A DNA stretch of 40,382 bases from Sphaerisporangium sp. (GTDB lineage: Bacteria > Actinomycetota > Actinomycetes > Streptosporangiales > Streptosporangiaceae), in NCBI GenBank assembly GCA_025964675.1, contig JAOPYI010000269.1, forward strand, positions 1 to 40,382, read 5' to 3'. The position numbers were made by a program, and so were the translations under genes. Of this stretch, positions 22,305 to 30,696 are shown piece after piece. Each line of letters starts with the position of its first letter. Position 1 is the first letter of the stretch. Below the pieces are notes generated by a model. The model saw only the letters and a program-made list of their open reading frames with translations. It made no database searches and was not told the DNA's origin.

Positions 22305-23570
22305 CTAGCGGAGCAGCTCGTCCACCTTGGCGGCCGCCGCGGCGAGGGCGTCCTTGACGGGCTCCCGTCCGGCGGCGGCGTTGCTCAGCTCCTTGGTCAC
22401 CGCGTCCTGCATCTCCTGCTGGCGCTGGATGACGGGCGGCAACGCGATCGACTTGAGCGAGTCGAACACCGCCTGCCGGTTGGCCGGCTTCGGGTCCTTG
22501 AGGTAGCCGGCGAGCACCGACTGGTCGGAGACGGGCGGCAGCTCCCACGACGACGCGATCCTGGTCGTGGCCGCGATGCCGGAAGAGCTGAGGAAGCGGG
22601 CCCAGGCCCAGGCCTCCTTGCCGTGCCGAGTCGTCGCCGAGGCCGCGACCGCGTTGTGGAAGACGGCGCTGGCCTTGGTGGTGTCACCGGGTTCGACCAC
22701 CACGTCCCAGCCGAACGGCACGTCCTTGAGCCCGGCGAACTGCCAGATGCCGTTGTGCCACATCGCGAGCTTGCCCGACTTGAACAGGTTGGTGTCGTAG
22801 TCGGCGGTCCCGCCGATCTCGGCCTCGGTCGGCATGGTCTTGCCGACCTTGTTCACCAGCCAGGTGGCCGCCTTCACGCCGGCCGGGCTGTCGAACGTGG
22901 CCTTCTTGCCGTCCGCCGACAGGAACTCTCCGCCCGCTTGCTTGAGCGTCTTGTAGAACTCGAAGAACTGCACCGGCTGGAAGTCGCCGTAAACCTTATT
23001 GCTCTTGTCGGTGAGCTTCTGGGCGGCGGCCTGCTCGTCGGCCCAGGTCCAGTCGGCCGTCGGCTCGGCCACCCCGGCCTTGTTGAACAGGTCCTTGTTG
23101 TAGATCAGGACGACCGTGGAGAAGGAGGCGGGCAGGGCGTACTGCTTGCCGTCGTGCTTGAACGCCGCCACCGACTCCTGCGCGTACACCGAGACGTCGC
23201 TGTCGTCCGCGACCGTGCCGAGGTCCAGCAGCGAGCCCGCGGCGGCGTAGGTGACGAAGTTCTCGTAGTTCAGCTCGAACGCGTCGGGCGCGGTGCCACC
23301 GGCGATGCTGGTCTGGAGCTTGGTGAAGTACTCGTCGTAGGGCGCGGTCTCGACCACCACGTCGACGCCGGGATGCTCCTTCTCGAAGGCCGCGACGATC
23401 GTGTCGAGATCTTTGACGTGGTCGGGCGCGGCGGAGAAGGTGAAGTAGCGCAGCGTCACCTTGCCCCCGGGTGTGCTGTCGGCGCCCTTGGTGGCCGAGC
23501 CCTGCGCGCAGCCGGTGGCGAGCAGGCCGGCGACCAAGGCCGTGGCCGCGGCCTTCGTGATTCTGGACAT
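22305..23570 (-). CDS. Sugar-binding lipoprotein of an ABC importer (family 1)
   Basis: The protein has 421 residues. I start at ATG 23570, with GGAG just upstream and a signal peptide beginning at once; an upstream ATG at 23615 would add 15 unlikely residues. The lipobox is LATGC at about residues 20-24. The mature part is a family 1 binding protein (TLRYFTFSAAPDHVKDLDTI, LPASFSTVVLIYNKDLFNKA, FKSGKLAMWHNGIWQFAGLK). It is the fourth gene of the ROK-led operon and delivers its ligand to the permeases 23590-25318. The co-transcribed GH15 and GH31 enzymes suggest an alpha-gluco-oligosaccharide. Confidence 0.92.
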   Translation of the reverse strand: MSRITKAAATALVAGLLATGCAQGSATKGADSTPGGKVTLRYFTFSAAPDHVKDLDTIVAAFEKEHPGVDVVVETAPYDEYFTKLQTSIAGGTAPDAFELNYENFVTYAAAGSLLDLGTVADDSDVSVYAQESVAAFKHDGKQYALPASFSTVVLIYNKDLFNKAGVAEPTADWTWADEQAAAQKLTDKSNKVYGDFQPVQFFEFYKTLKQAGGEFLSADGKKATFDSPAGVKAATWLVNKVGKTMPTEAEIGGTADYDTNLFKSGKLAMWHNGIWQFAGLKDVPFGWDVVVEPGDTTKASAVFHNAVAASATTRHGKEAWAWARFLSSSGIAATTRIASSWELPPVSDQSVLAGYLKDPKPANRQAVFDSLKSIALPPVIQRQQEMQDAVTKELSNAAAGREPVKDALAAAAAKVDELLR

Positions 23571-23589
23571 GTGTTTCTCCTGGGGGGTC

Positions 23590-24396
23590 TTACTTGAGGC
23601 CAGACTGGGCGACACTGGCGATGACGTGCTTCTGGGCGAAGACGTAGAGGATGAGGATCGGGACCACGCTGATCACCGAACCGGCCATGACGACGTTCCA
23701 CTCGGTGGTGAACTGGCCGTGCAGCGAGGCCAGGCCGAGCGGGATGGTCATGAACTCCGGCGACCTGATGATCACCAGTGGCCAGAGGTAGCTGTTCCAG
23801 CTGGCCATGAACCCGAAGACGGCGAAGGTGGCGAGTGCGGGCCTGATCAGCGGCAGCACGACGTGGAAGAAGATGCGCAGGTGCCCGGCCCCGTCGAGCA
23901 GCGCCGCCTCGTCGAACTCGCGCGGCACCTGGGCGATGGCCTGCCGCAGCAGGAAGACGCCGAACGCCGAGGAGATGCTGGGGGCCAGGACCGCGAAGTA
24001 CGTGTCGACGAGGTTGAAGGTGCGCATCTCGATGAACAGCGGCACGACCAGGACCTGCAGCGGCACCATCAACGTGGCCAGGTAGACCGCGAAGAGCGCG
24101 CCCCGGCCGGGGAAGGGCAGCCGGGCGAAGGCGTACGCCGCCATCGCGCTCGTGACGAGCTGCAGCAGGGTGGAGGCCACGCCGATCCAGGCGCTGTTGA
24201 GCAGGATCCGCCAGAACGGCAGCGCCTCCAGCAGCCGGCGGTAGGCGGAGAGCCCCGCGTTGTCGGGGGTGAAGTCCGGGGGTGTGCTGAGCAGGGCGCC
24301 GTCGGGGGTCACCGAGGTGACGACCGCCCACGCGAACGGGAACAGCATGACGAGCGCCCCGGCGAGCACCACCGCGTACCTCAGGTACCTAGCCAT
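23590..24396 (-). CDS. ABC sugar importer permease (MalG-like)
   Basis: The protein has 268 residues and about six membrane helices, the first LRYAVVLAGALVMLFPFAWA. The EAA loop is EFDEAALLDGAGHLRIFFHV, then VLPLIRP. Its start overlaps the end of the upstream permease by 8 nt, so translation is coupled. It pairs with the 24389 protein. No ATPase in the operon. Confidence 0.93.
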   Translation of the reverse strand: MARYLRYAVVLAGALVMLFPFAWAVVTSVTPDGALLSTPPDFTPDNAGLSAYRRLLEALPFWRILLNSAWIGVASTLLQLVTSAMAAYAFARLPFPGRGALFAVYLATLMVPLQVLVVPLFIEMRTFNLVDTYFAVLAPSISSAFGVFLLRQAIAQVPREFDEAALLDGAGHLRIFFHVVLPLIRPALATFAVFGFMASWNSYLWPLVIIRSPEFMTIPLGLASLHGQFTTEWNVVMAGSVISVVPILILYVFAQKHVIASVAQSGLK

Positions 24397-25318
24397 AGTG
24401 CACCCACCGCCGCTGCGCGCGGACCTGGAGCTGGGTCACGAGGAGGACGACGGCGAAGAGCAGCCAGGACAGCGCCGAGGCCGTGCCCGCCCTGCCGTAC
24501 CTGAAGGTGAGGTCGTAGACCTGCTCGACCACGACCTGGGTGGCCCCTCCCGGCCCGCCTCGGGTCATGACGTGCACCTGGTCGAACACCTGGAAGCCGT
24601 TGATCAGCGAGATCACGACGACGAAGAACGTCGAGGGGGAGAGCAGGGGGAAGGTGACGTAGCGGAACCTCTTCAGGCCCGTCGCGCCGTCGACGCTGGC
24701 GGCGTCGTGGTACTCCTTCGGGATCGCCTGGAGCCCGGCCAGCAAAATGATCATGACGAAGCCGAGGTCCTTCCACGCCGAGGCCAGGATGATCGACGGC
24801 ATCGCCCATGTGGGGTCGGTCCACCAGCCGGGCCCCTGGACGCCGAGCAACCCGAGTGCCCAGTTCACCATCCCTCCGGCGGGGTTCAGCAGCCACTTCC
24901 ACATCAGCGCGACGACGACCCAGCTGGTGATGACGGGCAGGAAGTAGATCGCGCGGAACAGGTTCCGGCCCGCCATCGCCCGGTTCAGCAGCAGCGCGAG
25001 CCCGAGGCCGCCGGAGTAGACCAGCGGGAGGTAGCCGGCGATGAAGACCAGCGTGTGCAGGAACGCCGAGCGGGTGCCCTCGTCGCCGAGCAGCTCGGTG
25101 TAGTTGCCGAGCCCTGCCCACTCCATCGGGGTGATCAGGTTCCACTCGTGCAGGCTCGTCCAGAGCGAGGCGGCCATCGGCACGAGGGTGAACAGCGTGA
25201 GGGGGATGGCGCTCGGCAGCAGGAACAGCGCGACCGTGCCGGCGTAGCGCAGGCGCCGCCTCGGGGCGTGGCGGGCGTGCGTGGCGGGCGCCTCGGGCGG
25301 GGCGGCGGTCATGGTCAT
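24389..25318 (-). CDS. ABC sugar importer permease (MalF-like)
   Basis: The protein has 309 residues, with an N-terminal cytoplasmic stretch (APPEAPATHARHAPRRRLRY) and about six membrane helices beginning TVALFLLPSAIPLTLFTLV. The EAA loop is EYHDAASVDGATGLKRFRYV, then TFPLLSP. The start at 25318 lies in an ATGA overlap with the stop of the ROK regulator, so regulator and transporter form one transcript. It forms the channel with the 23590 protein. Confidence 0.93.
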   Translation of the reverse strand: MTMTAAPPEAPATHARHAPRRRLRYAGTVALFLLPSAIPLTLFTLVPMAASLWTSLHEWNLITPMEWAGLGNYTELLGDEGTRSAFLHTLVFIAGYLPLVYSGGLGLALLLNRAMAGRNLFRAIYFLPVITSWVVVALMWKWLLNPAGGMVNWALGLLGVQGPGWWTDPTWAMPSIILASAWKDLGFVMIILLAGLQAIPKEYHDAASVDGATGLKRFRYVTFPLLSPSTFFVVVISLINGFQVFDQVHVMTRGGPGGATQVVVEQVYDLTFRYGRAGTASALSWLLFAVVLLVTQLQVRAQRRWVHYG

Positions 25319-26526
25319 GTGGTCGCCCCGATCAGGCGGGCACGGACGAGACGGCCCTGCTCGCCCGCCGCCCCCGCGGCGTCGAACGGCGTGGCGAGCA
25401 CCAGGGCCGCGGCCCCCTGCGCCCAGCTCGTGTCGTCCCAGCTCTCCACCTCTACCGAAATGTCACGGCGCCCGGGAAGCAGCTGCGCGCGGATCGCCGG
25501 GTCGAAACCGGCGCGCCAGAACGGCCAGTCGGCGGTGCCCTCACCGAGCATCACGACTACCTCGGGGTCGACCACGTTGATCAGGCCGGCGGCGGCCCTG
25601 CCGAGGATCGCGCCGGCCTCGGCGAACACCTCCCGCGCGGCCTCGTCGCCCGCCGTCGCGGCCTGGCCGAGCTCGGCAACCGTCGTCGCGGTGAGCCCTC
25701 GTGCTCCGGCGGCGGCGAGCAGCCCCGCCGCGCCGACCAGCGCCTCCAGGCAACCCGCGTTGCCGCATCCGCAGAGCGGCCCCGCGGCGTCGACCGGCAC
25801 GTGGCCGAACTCGCCCGCGCCGCCCCTCGCGCCCCGGTAGACGCGCCCTTCGGTCACGATCGCCGCGCCGACGCCCCGCCCGATCGTGAGAACGAGGAAG
25901 TCACCGTGCGTGCGGCCCCTGCCGTACAGCCTCTCGGCCGCGGCGAGCGCGTTCACGTCGTTCTCGACCAGGACCGGCAGGTCGAGGCGGCGTCGCAGGC
26001 GCTGGCCCACGGGCATGGCCTGCCAGCCCAGCGTGGGCGCGTCGACCGTGCCGACGGCCTGGTCCTCCACGCTGCCGGGCACGCCGACACCGATGCCGAG
26101 CAGTGGCGGGCCGGCCTCCGACCCGGTGCGCGTCACCGCCTCCGCGACCGAGTCGGCCAGATCGTCGAGGGCATTCGGCGCCGCCGTGTCGATCGGCCGC
26201 TCCCATGAGCCCAGCACCTCGCCGTCCAGCCGCACGTCGACGATCACGACGTGGTCGGTCATGACCTTGATGCCCAGGGCACGTCCGGCGCTGCCGACCA
26301 GGCCGAGCTTCTGTGCGGGACGGCCGCCCTTGGAGCGCTCCAGCTCGAGCTCCTCCAGCATGCCGTGCCCCATGAGCTCGCGGGTGAGCTGGGTGACCGT
26401 GGCCGGGCTGAGGGTGAGCTGCCGCGCTATCTCAGTCCTGCTGAGCGGCCCGACGGTGCCGAGTAGGGCGAGGATCGCGGTGCGGGTCAGGTCACCTCGA
26501 TCGGTGCTGTAGCGATGAACGGCCAT
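25315..26526 (-). CDS. ROK-family transcriptional regulator
   Basis: The protein has 403 residues. The N-terminal winged helix-turn-helix reads GPLSRTEIARQLTLSPATVT and then LERSKGGRP, typical of ROK repressors. The ROK kinase-like domain follows, with the zinc motif CGCGNAGCLEAL preceded by GEFGHVPVD. It is the first gene of the operon and presumably controls it by releasing DNA when it binds the imported sugar or its product. The ATG at 26526 has only a weak AAAGAAAG upstream. The sugar residues of ROK kinases appear present in part, but I would call it a regulator rather than an enzyme. Confidence 0.92.
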   Translation of the reverse strand: MAVHRYSTDRGDLTRTAILALLGTVGPLSRTEIARQLTLSPATVTQLTRELMGHGMLEELELERSKGGRPAQKLGLVGSAGRALGIKVMTDHVVIVDVRLDGEVLGSWERPIDTAAPNALDDLADSVAEAVTRTGSEAGPPLLGIGVGVPGSVEDQAVGTVDAPTLGWQAMPVGQRLRRRLDLPVLVENDVNALAAAERLYGRGRTHGDFLVLTIGRGVGAAIVTEGRVYRGARGGAGEFGHVPVDAAGPLCGCGNAGCLEALVGAAGLLAAAGARGLTATTVAELGQAATAGDEAAREVFAEAGAILGRAAAGLINVVDPEVVVMLGEGTADWPFWRAGFDPAIRAQLLPGRRDISVEVESWDDTSWAQGAAALVLATPFDAAGAAGEQGRLVRARLIGATT

Positions 26527-26551
26527 CGGCGGGGGGTACTTTCTTTGGGAG

Positions 26552-26595
26552 TAAATTTAGAAGTGAAGGTACGACTCCCGGGTCCGTGACGTCAA
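26552..26595 (-). promoter_or_regulatory. Promoter and possible operator of the ROK-importer-glycosidase operon
   Basis: On the minus strand TTGACG (26590-26595), an 18-nt spacer, TACCTT (26566-26571). The palindrome TAAATTTA (26552-26559) lies at the expected start of transcription in an AT-rich patch that stands out from its surroundings. ROK regulators often bind AT-rich palindromes, so it may be the ROK site. Confidence 0.5.
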
Positions 26596-26639
26596 GACCC
26601 CCGCACAGATGTGTTCACGGCGCGGTGAAAAGGCGGAAC

Positions 26640-27419
26640 CTACGGGATACGGCGCGGGGCCAGAGCCGCGGGCCCGGCGGCCACGTGTGGGAGCCGGAGC
26701 ACGAAGCAGGCGCCGCCGCTGGTGCAGGCCTCCACGTCGAGGGTCCCCTGGTGCGAGCGGGCGATGTCACGCGCGATCGTCAGGCCGAGGCCCGTGCCAC
26801 CCCGGTCGCGGCTGCGGGCGCTGTCCAGCCGGGTGAACGGCTCGAAGACACGTTCCCTGTCCGCCTCCGCGATGCCTTCACCGTCGTCGGCCACGGTCAG
26901 CTCCGCCTCCCCGCCGTAGAGGCGGACCTGGATCCAGACCGTGCTGCCGGCGTACTTCAGGGCGTTGTCGATCAGACTGGTGAACACCCGGGTGATCTGG
27001 GTGCGTACGGCGTCGACCGTCACCCCGGGGTCGAGCCGCAACCGCACCACCCGGCGGCCCCCACGGGCGCAAAGCTCGGTCTGGACCAGCTCGGCGAGGT
27101 CCACCAGCTCTCGTTCCACGGGCACTCCCGCCTTCAGCCGGGCGAGCATCAGCAGGTCGGTGACGATCCCCTGCAACCGGTTGACGTCCCTGAGCGCGGA
27201 GTCGAGCAGGCTGATCAGGTCGGTCTGGTCGGGATGCAACTGCGCCTCCTCCAGTTGGGCGCGCAGTCCGGCGACGGGCGTGCACAGCTCATGCGAGGCG
27301 TCCGAGATGAACTGCCGTTGCTGGTCGAGCAACCGTTCCAGCCGGCTTCCGGGGCCCTCGAGGACCTCACCTCTGTCAGGCGGCTCCACGGGTTCGTCCG
27401 GAAAATTGTGCTCCCACAT
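26640..27419 (-). CDS. Soluble histidine kinase without a sensor domain
   Basis: The protein has 259 residues from ATG 27419 (GAAGG at eight bases); a TTG at 27434 is the alternative, and a TGA just above it rules out a longer form. Only about 30 residues precede the His box, SDASHELCTPVAGLRAQLEE, so there is no membrane segment, HAMP or sensor. HATPase boxes are intact: SLIDNALKYA, DDGEGIAEADRERVFEPF, GGTGLGLTIARDI. Its core resembles the kinase at 1-660. No OmpR-type regulator is next to it; the receiver-only protein at 27633 is divergent and 213 bases away. It may act as a phosphotransfer module or depend on another kinase for input. It may also be a truncated kinase kept for other reasons. 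Confidence 0.88.
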   Translation of the reverse strand: MWEHNFPDEPVEPPDRGEVLEGPGSRLERLLDQQRQFISDASHELCTPVAGLRAQLEEAQLHPDQTDLISLLDSALRDVNRLQGIVTDLLMLARLKAGVPVERELVDLAELVQTELCARGGRRVVRLRLDPGVTVDAVRTQITRVFTSLIDNALKYAGSTVWIQVRLYGGEAELTVADDGEGIAEADRERVFEPFTRLDSARSRDRGGTGLGLTIARDIARSHQGTLDVEACTSGGACFVLRLPHVAAGPAALAPRRIP

Positions 27420-27632
27420 GGCCCGTACCTTCAATCCTCACCAATCGGGGACAGCCCCACCGAAGCACCGGACAGCGCATCCGCGATGAGAACTGCGTTC
27501 GACTTCGACGATGCCGCTTCCACCGCCCGGCGTCATCGCGGCCAGCACCCACTACGCGCCCATGCCAACGGCACCACCGATATGCCAGCTAGCTGCAATG
27601 CCCGGCCGGGCCTTCGCTGAAATCATTGAAGG

Positions 27633-28013
27633 GTGTCATTGCAATGCTTGATCGTCGATGACAACGATCACTTTCTGACGGCGGCACGTGACCTGCTCGA
27701 ACGCGAGGACATCACGGTAGTCGGCGTGGCGTCGACGAGCGCCGAGGCCCTTCGGCGGTTCCGGGAACTCCACCCGGACGTCACGCTCGTCGACATCGTC
27801 CTCGGGAGCGAGTGGGGGTTCGACATCGTACGGCGGCTCGTGGGCGCGGAACGAGGGCAGCCTCCGGCCATCATCCTGATCTCGACGTACGCGGAGAAAG
27901 ACTTCTCGGACCTGATCGCCGCCAGCCCGGCCCTGGCGTTCCTGCCGAAGTCCGGCCTCTCGGGCACCGCGATCCGCGAGGTTCTCGAGGCTAGCGTGCC
28001 TCGAGGAAGGTGA
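27633..28013 (+). CDS. Receiver-only response regulator
   Basis: The protein has 126 residues, all one CheY-like receiver domain: acidic pair in CLIVDDNDHF, phosphorylated Asp in VTLVDIVLGSEWGFD, conserved Lys in FLPKSGLSG. No output domain. The GTG at 27633 touches its GAAGG site with no spacing; a TTG at 27639, six bases on, has better spacing and would remove two residues. The last 23 bases overlap the tail of the convergent LuxR-type regulator gene. A protein like this would relay phosphate or compete for a kinase, most likely that at 26640 or 28805. Confidence 0.88.
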   Translation: MSLQCLIVDDNDHFLTAARDLLEREDITVVGVASTSAEALRRFRELHPDVTLVDIVLGSEWGFDIVRRLVGAERGQPPAIILISTYAEKDFSDLIAASPALAFLPKSGLSGTAIREVLEASVPRGR

Positions 28014-28650
28014 TCACCGCGAGCACCCTGCGGTGGTCGTCCTCGGTCTCCGGCAGCCGCATCCTCGACATGATGCTACGCACGTGCTTCTCGACGGTTC
28101 CCTCGGTGATCCAGAGCTGGTGGGCGATGCCGGCGTTCGAACGGCCCTCGGCCATCAGGGCGAGCACCTCGCGCTCACGCGGGGTGAGGAGCTCGAGCGG
28201 GTCCTCCCTGCGGCGGGCCGCGAAGAGCTCCTGCACCAGGACGGGATCGACCACCGAGTCACCGGCGATGATGCGCTCGATCGCCCCCATGAAGCCGCTC
28301 ACGCTGGTCACACGGTTCTTGAGCAGGTAGCCGACTCGATGGCCGGTCGCCAGCAGCTCCAACGCGTGATCGACCTCGATGTGCGCCGAGAGCAGCAGGA
28401 TCCCGGTCTCCGGGGACGTCTCGCGGATTACGCGGGCGGCGTCGAGGCCCTCGGTGGTGCAGGTCGGTGGCATCCGGATGTCGATGATCGCGATCTCGGG
28501 CAGGTGGTCGCGCACGGAGGCGACAAGCTCCACGGCGTCGCCGGCTTGGCAGACGACGTCGTATCCGGCCCCCTCGAGCAGGCTGGCGATGCCCTCGCGA
28601 AGCAGGACGTCATCCTCCGCGAGTGCTATCCGCGTCCCTCGTCCGCCCAT
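27991..28650 (-). CDS. NarL/LuxR-type response regulator
   Basis: The protein has 219 residues from ATG 28650; the frame is open to 28752 but the receiver begins directly after this ATG (TRIALAEDDVLLREGIASLL). The phosphorylated Asp lies in EIAIIDIRMPPT and the conserved Lys in GYLLKNRV. The C-terminal LuxR helix-turn-helix reads LTPREREVLALMAEGRSNAG, then TEGTVEKHVRSIM. The kinase at 28805 of the matching HisKA_3 class is divergent, so the two are almost surely a pair. The ribosome binding site is weak. The 3' end overlaps the receiver-only gene by 23 bases, tail to tail. Confidence 0.92.
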   Translation of the reverse strand: MGGRGTRIALAEDDVLLREGIASLLEGAGYDVVCQAGDAVELVASVRDHLPEIAIIDIRMPPTCTTEGLDAARVIRETSPETGILLLSAHIEVDHALELLATGHRVGYLLKNRVTSVSGFMGAIERIIAGDSVVDPVLVQELFAARRREDPLELLTPREREVLALMAEGRSNAGIAHQLWITEGTVEKHVRSIMSRMRLPETEDDHRRVLAVITFLEAR

Positions 28651-28772
28651 CGCCCCGTCGTCCCGCAATGATCTCCCGACACCCGTCAAGCGTATGCCGA
28701 GGCGTGACGCCGCCACCCCGCGACCACGCCAAGAAGGTGCATTGACCAGCACAAAGACCGGCCTGGCGGGTC

Positions 28773-28801
28773 TTTGGCCCCCTCAGAGCGACGGGTAAAC
28801 T
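28773..28801 (+). promoter_or_regulatory. Promoter of the 28805 kinase, probably leaderless
   Basis: TTTGGC (28773-28778), a 17-nt spacer, TAAACT (28796-28801). The GTG at 28805 starts four bases after the -10 and has no ribosome binding site at proper spacing, so the transcript probably begins at or near the GTG (28805 or 28808). Confidence 0.5.
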
Positions 28802-28804
28802 GAT

Positions 28805-30646
28805 GTGGTGGGCCCGGGCATCCTGTCGCCTTTGCTGCGCACGACGCGCCCCCCCCTCTGGCTGGGGACCGTGGTGGGCGCGTCATGTGTCGTCCTAGAG
28901 ACGGGCCTGGTCCAGTTGATGAAGCAGATCGCGCCGGTGACGTCGCTCGGCATGGTGTACCTGCTCGGCGTCATGCTGATAGCGACCGTGTGGGGACTCG
29001 GGCTCGCGGTCGCGACCTCCGTGGTCAGCGTCGTCACCTTCCACTACTTCCACCTGGGCGTCGTGAACGACAGCACGGAGCTGGTCATCCTGCCGACCTT
29101 CCTCGGCCTGGCGATACTGGCCAGCTCCATCGCCGGACTGGCCCGGTCTTCGGCCGAGGAGGCCTGCGAACGCCGCAGGGAGGCCGATCTCGCCGCCGAA
29201 CAGGCTCGCTTCCTGCTGCGCGCGGAAAAGCTGTGCTCGGCGCTGCCGGAGACCTCCCGCCGTCTCGCGGACGCGCTCGAGCTGCCCTTCGCGACGATCA
29301 AGTGCGAGGTGGTCGCGGCCGACGAGCATCGCACGGTGTTCCCGCTGCGGAAGGGCGCCACCGCCCTCGGCACGCTGATCGTCCCCAACGGGCTGCCGCA
29401 GGGCATGCTGCGCCGCCTGCGCAAGCGGATCGTGCCATCACTGGAGGCGTTGCTGGGCGCGGCATGCGAGCGGGAGGCCATCGGGAACGCCTTGGAGGCG
29501 AGCCGTGACGAGCTCCGCCGCATAGCCGAGCAGCAGGCCTCGCTTCGGCGTGTCGCGACCTTGGTCGCGCGGGGGACCTCGTCACGGGAGCTCTTCGACA
29601 CGGTCGCAGGCGAGATGGGCCGCATCGTGAAGGCCGACTTCATCGCGATCACCCGGTTCGAGATCGACGGCAGGATGACCCTTGAAGGGTTCTGGAGCCA
29701 GACCGGCGAGCTGGATCCGGTGCTGTGCCTCGGCTCCCGCTGGTCGATCGGGAGCGGAACGATCGCCGACATAGTGGTGCGGACAGGACAGCCCGGGCGG
29801 TACGTGATGAGCGCCCAGGTCATCGGTGCTTTCTCCGCCTGGTCGCGCGGCAAGGGGCTCAGGTCCGCAGTCGGCTGCCCGATCTCGGTTCAGGGGCGGC
29901 TGTGGGGCGCGGTGATCGCCCTGTCAGCCTCGGCGGACCCGCCAGAGGACACCGAGGCCCGCATGGTCGACTTCACGGAACTGGTCGCCACCGCGATCTC
30001 GAACGCCGAGAGCGTCGCCGAGCTCGCAGCCTCGCGCGCCCGCGTCGTCGCGGCCACCGACGAGACCCGCCGCCGTATCGAGCGCGACCTGCACGACGGA
30101 ACCCAGCAGCAGCTGGTCGCCCTCGGGCTCGAGCTGCGCCGGGCGGCCCTCGCCGTGCCACCCGGCTCCGAGGACCTCGAAAAACGGCTGGATCACACCG
30201 TACGGGGCCTTTCGGATGTCGTGGAGAACCTCCGGGAGATCTCACGGGGGCTGCACCCGGCCATACTGTCGATGGGCGGCCTCGAGCCGGCACTCAAGAC
30301 GCTCGCCCGCCGCTCCGGCGTCGCGGTGCAGCTCGCCCTGCACGGGCTCCGGCGCCTGCCGGAGCGCATCGAGGTGGCCGTCTACTTCACCGTGTCGGAA
30401 GCGCTGACGAACGTCACCAAGCACGCACAGGCGTCCATGGTTGACGTCGAGGTAGGCGTGGAAGACGGTGCGGTGAAGCTCTCGGTACGGGACGACGGGG
30501 TCGGGGGATGCGATTTCCGCAACGGTTCGGGACTCATCGGGCTCAAGGACCGCCTGGAGGGGCTCGGCGGCACGATAGAAATCGTCAGCCCCCTCCACGG
30601 CGGCACGACCCTGCGCGCCGACATCCCGGTCGGCGGCCGGGACTGA
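28805..30646 (+). CDS. Membrane sensor histidine kinase, DUF4118-GAF-HisKA_3
   Basis: The protein has 613 residues. Residues 18-120 hold three to four membrane helices of the KdpD-like DUF4118 type (LLGVMLIATVWGLGLAVATS). A coiled-coil stretch of charged residues follows, then a poorly defined middle part, then a GAF domain at about 250-410 (RVATLVARGTSSRELFDTVA, GCPISVQGRLWGAVIALSAS). The HisKA_3 domain has the His in ERDLHDGTQQQLVALGLELR. The HATPase_c domain ends the protein (FTVSEALTNVTKHAQ, DDGVGG, GSGLIGLKDRLEGLGG). It phosphorylates a NarL-type regulator, almost surely the divergent 27991 product. DUF4118-GAF kinases may sense small molecules or redox state; the signal here is unknown. 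Confidence 0.93.
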   Translation: MVGPGILSPLLRTTRPPLWLGTVVGASCVVLETGLVQLMKQIAPVTSLGMVYLLGVMLIATVWGLGLAVATSVVSVVTFHYFHLGVVNDSTELVILPTFLGLAILASSIAGLARSSAEEACERRREADLAAEQARFLLRAEKLCSALPETSRRLADALELPFATIKCEVVAADEHRTVFPLRKGATALGTLIVPNGLPQGMLRRLRKRIVPSLEALLGAACEREAIGNALEASRDELRRIAEQQASLRRVATLVARGTSSRELFDTVAGEMGRIVKADFIAITRFEIDGRMTLEGFWSQTGELDPVLCLGSRWSIGSGTIADIVVRTGQPGRYVMSAQVIGAFSAWSRGKGLRSAVGCPISVQGRLWGAVIALSASADPPEDTEARMVDFTELVATAISNAESVAELAASRARVVAATDETRRRIERDLHDGTQQQLVALGLELRRAALAVPPGSEDLEKRLDHTVRGLSDVVENLREISRGLHPAILSMGGLEPALKTLARRSGVAVQLALHGLRRLPERIEVAVYFTVSEALTNVTKHAQASMVDVEVGVEDGAVKLSVRDDGVGGCDFRNGSGLIGLKDRLEGLGGTIEIVSPLHGGTTLRADIPVGGRD

Positions 30647-30689
30647 GGCGCGTTCCCGCGGCCGTACTCGGCCGGCCGGGGAACGCGCC
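30647..30689. terminator. Bidirectional terminator
   Basis: An 11-bp outer stem (30647-30657 with 30679-30689) and a 6-bp inner stem (30659-30664 with 30669-30674, loop TACT). It begins right after the kinase stop and ends eight bases before the stop of the convergent secreted-protein gene. Confidence 0.8.
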
Positions 30690-30696
30690 GTGCGAC

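Noticed and set aside
22191-23597. Long rightward open frames opposite the minus-strand genes (also 681-1544, 2305-3888, 19137-21290, 34655-37734)
   Set aside because: They are antisense shadows caused by GC-rich third positions. Their translations are Arg/Gly/Val-rich with no domain, and the opposite strand carries clear family motifs.
26331-26342. Perfect palindrome TGGAGCGCTCCA, similar to the LacI boxes
   Set aside because: It is inside the ROK gene, encodes the conserved LERSKGGRP region, and lacks one base pair per half of the box. No promoter is near.
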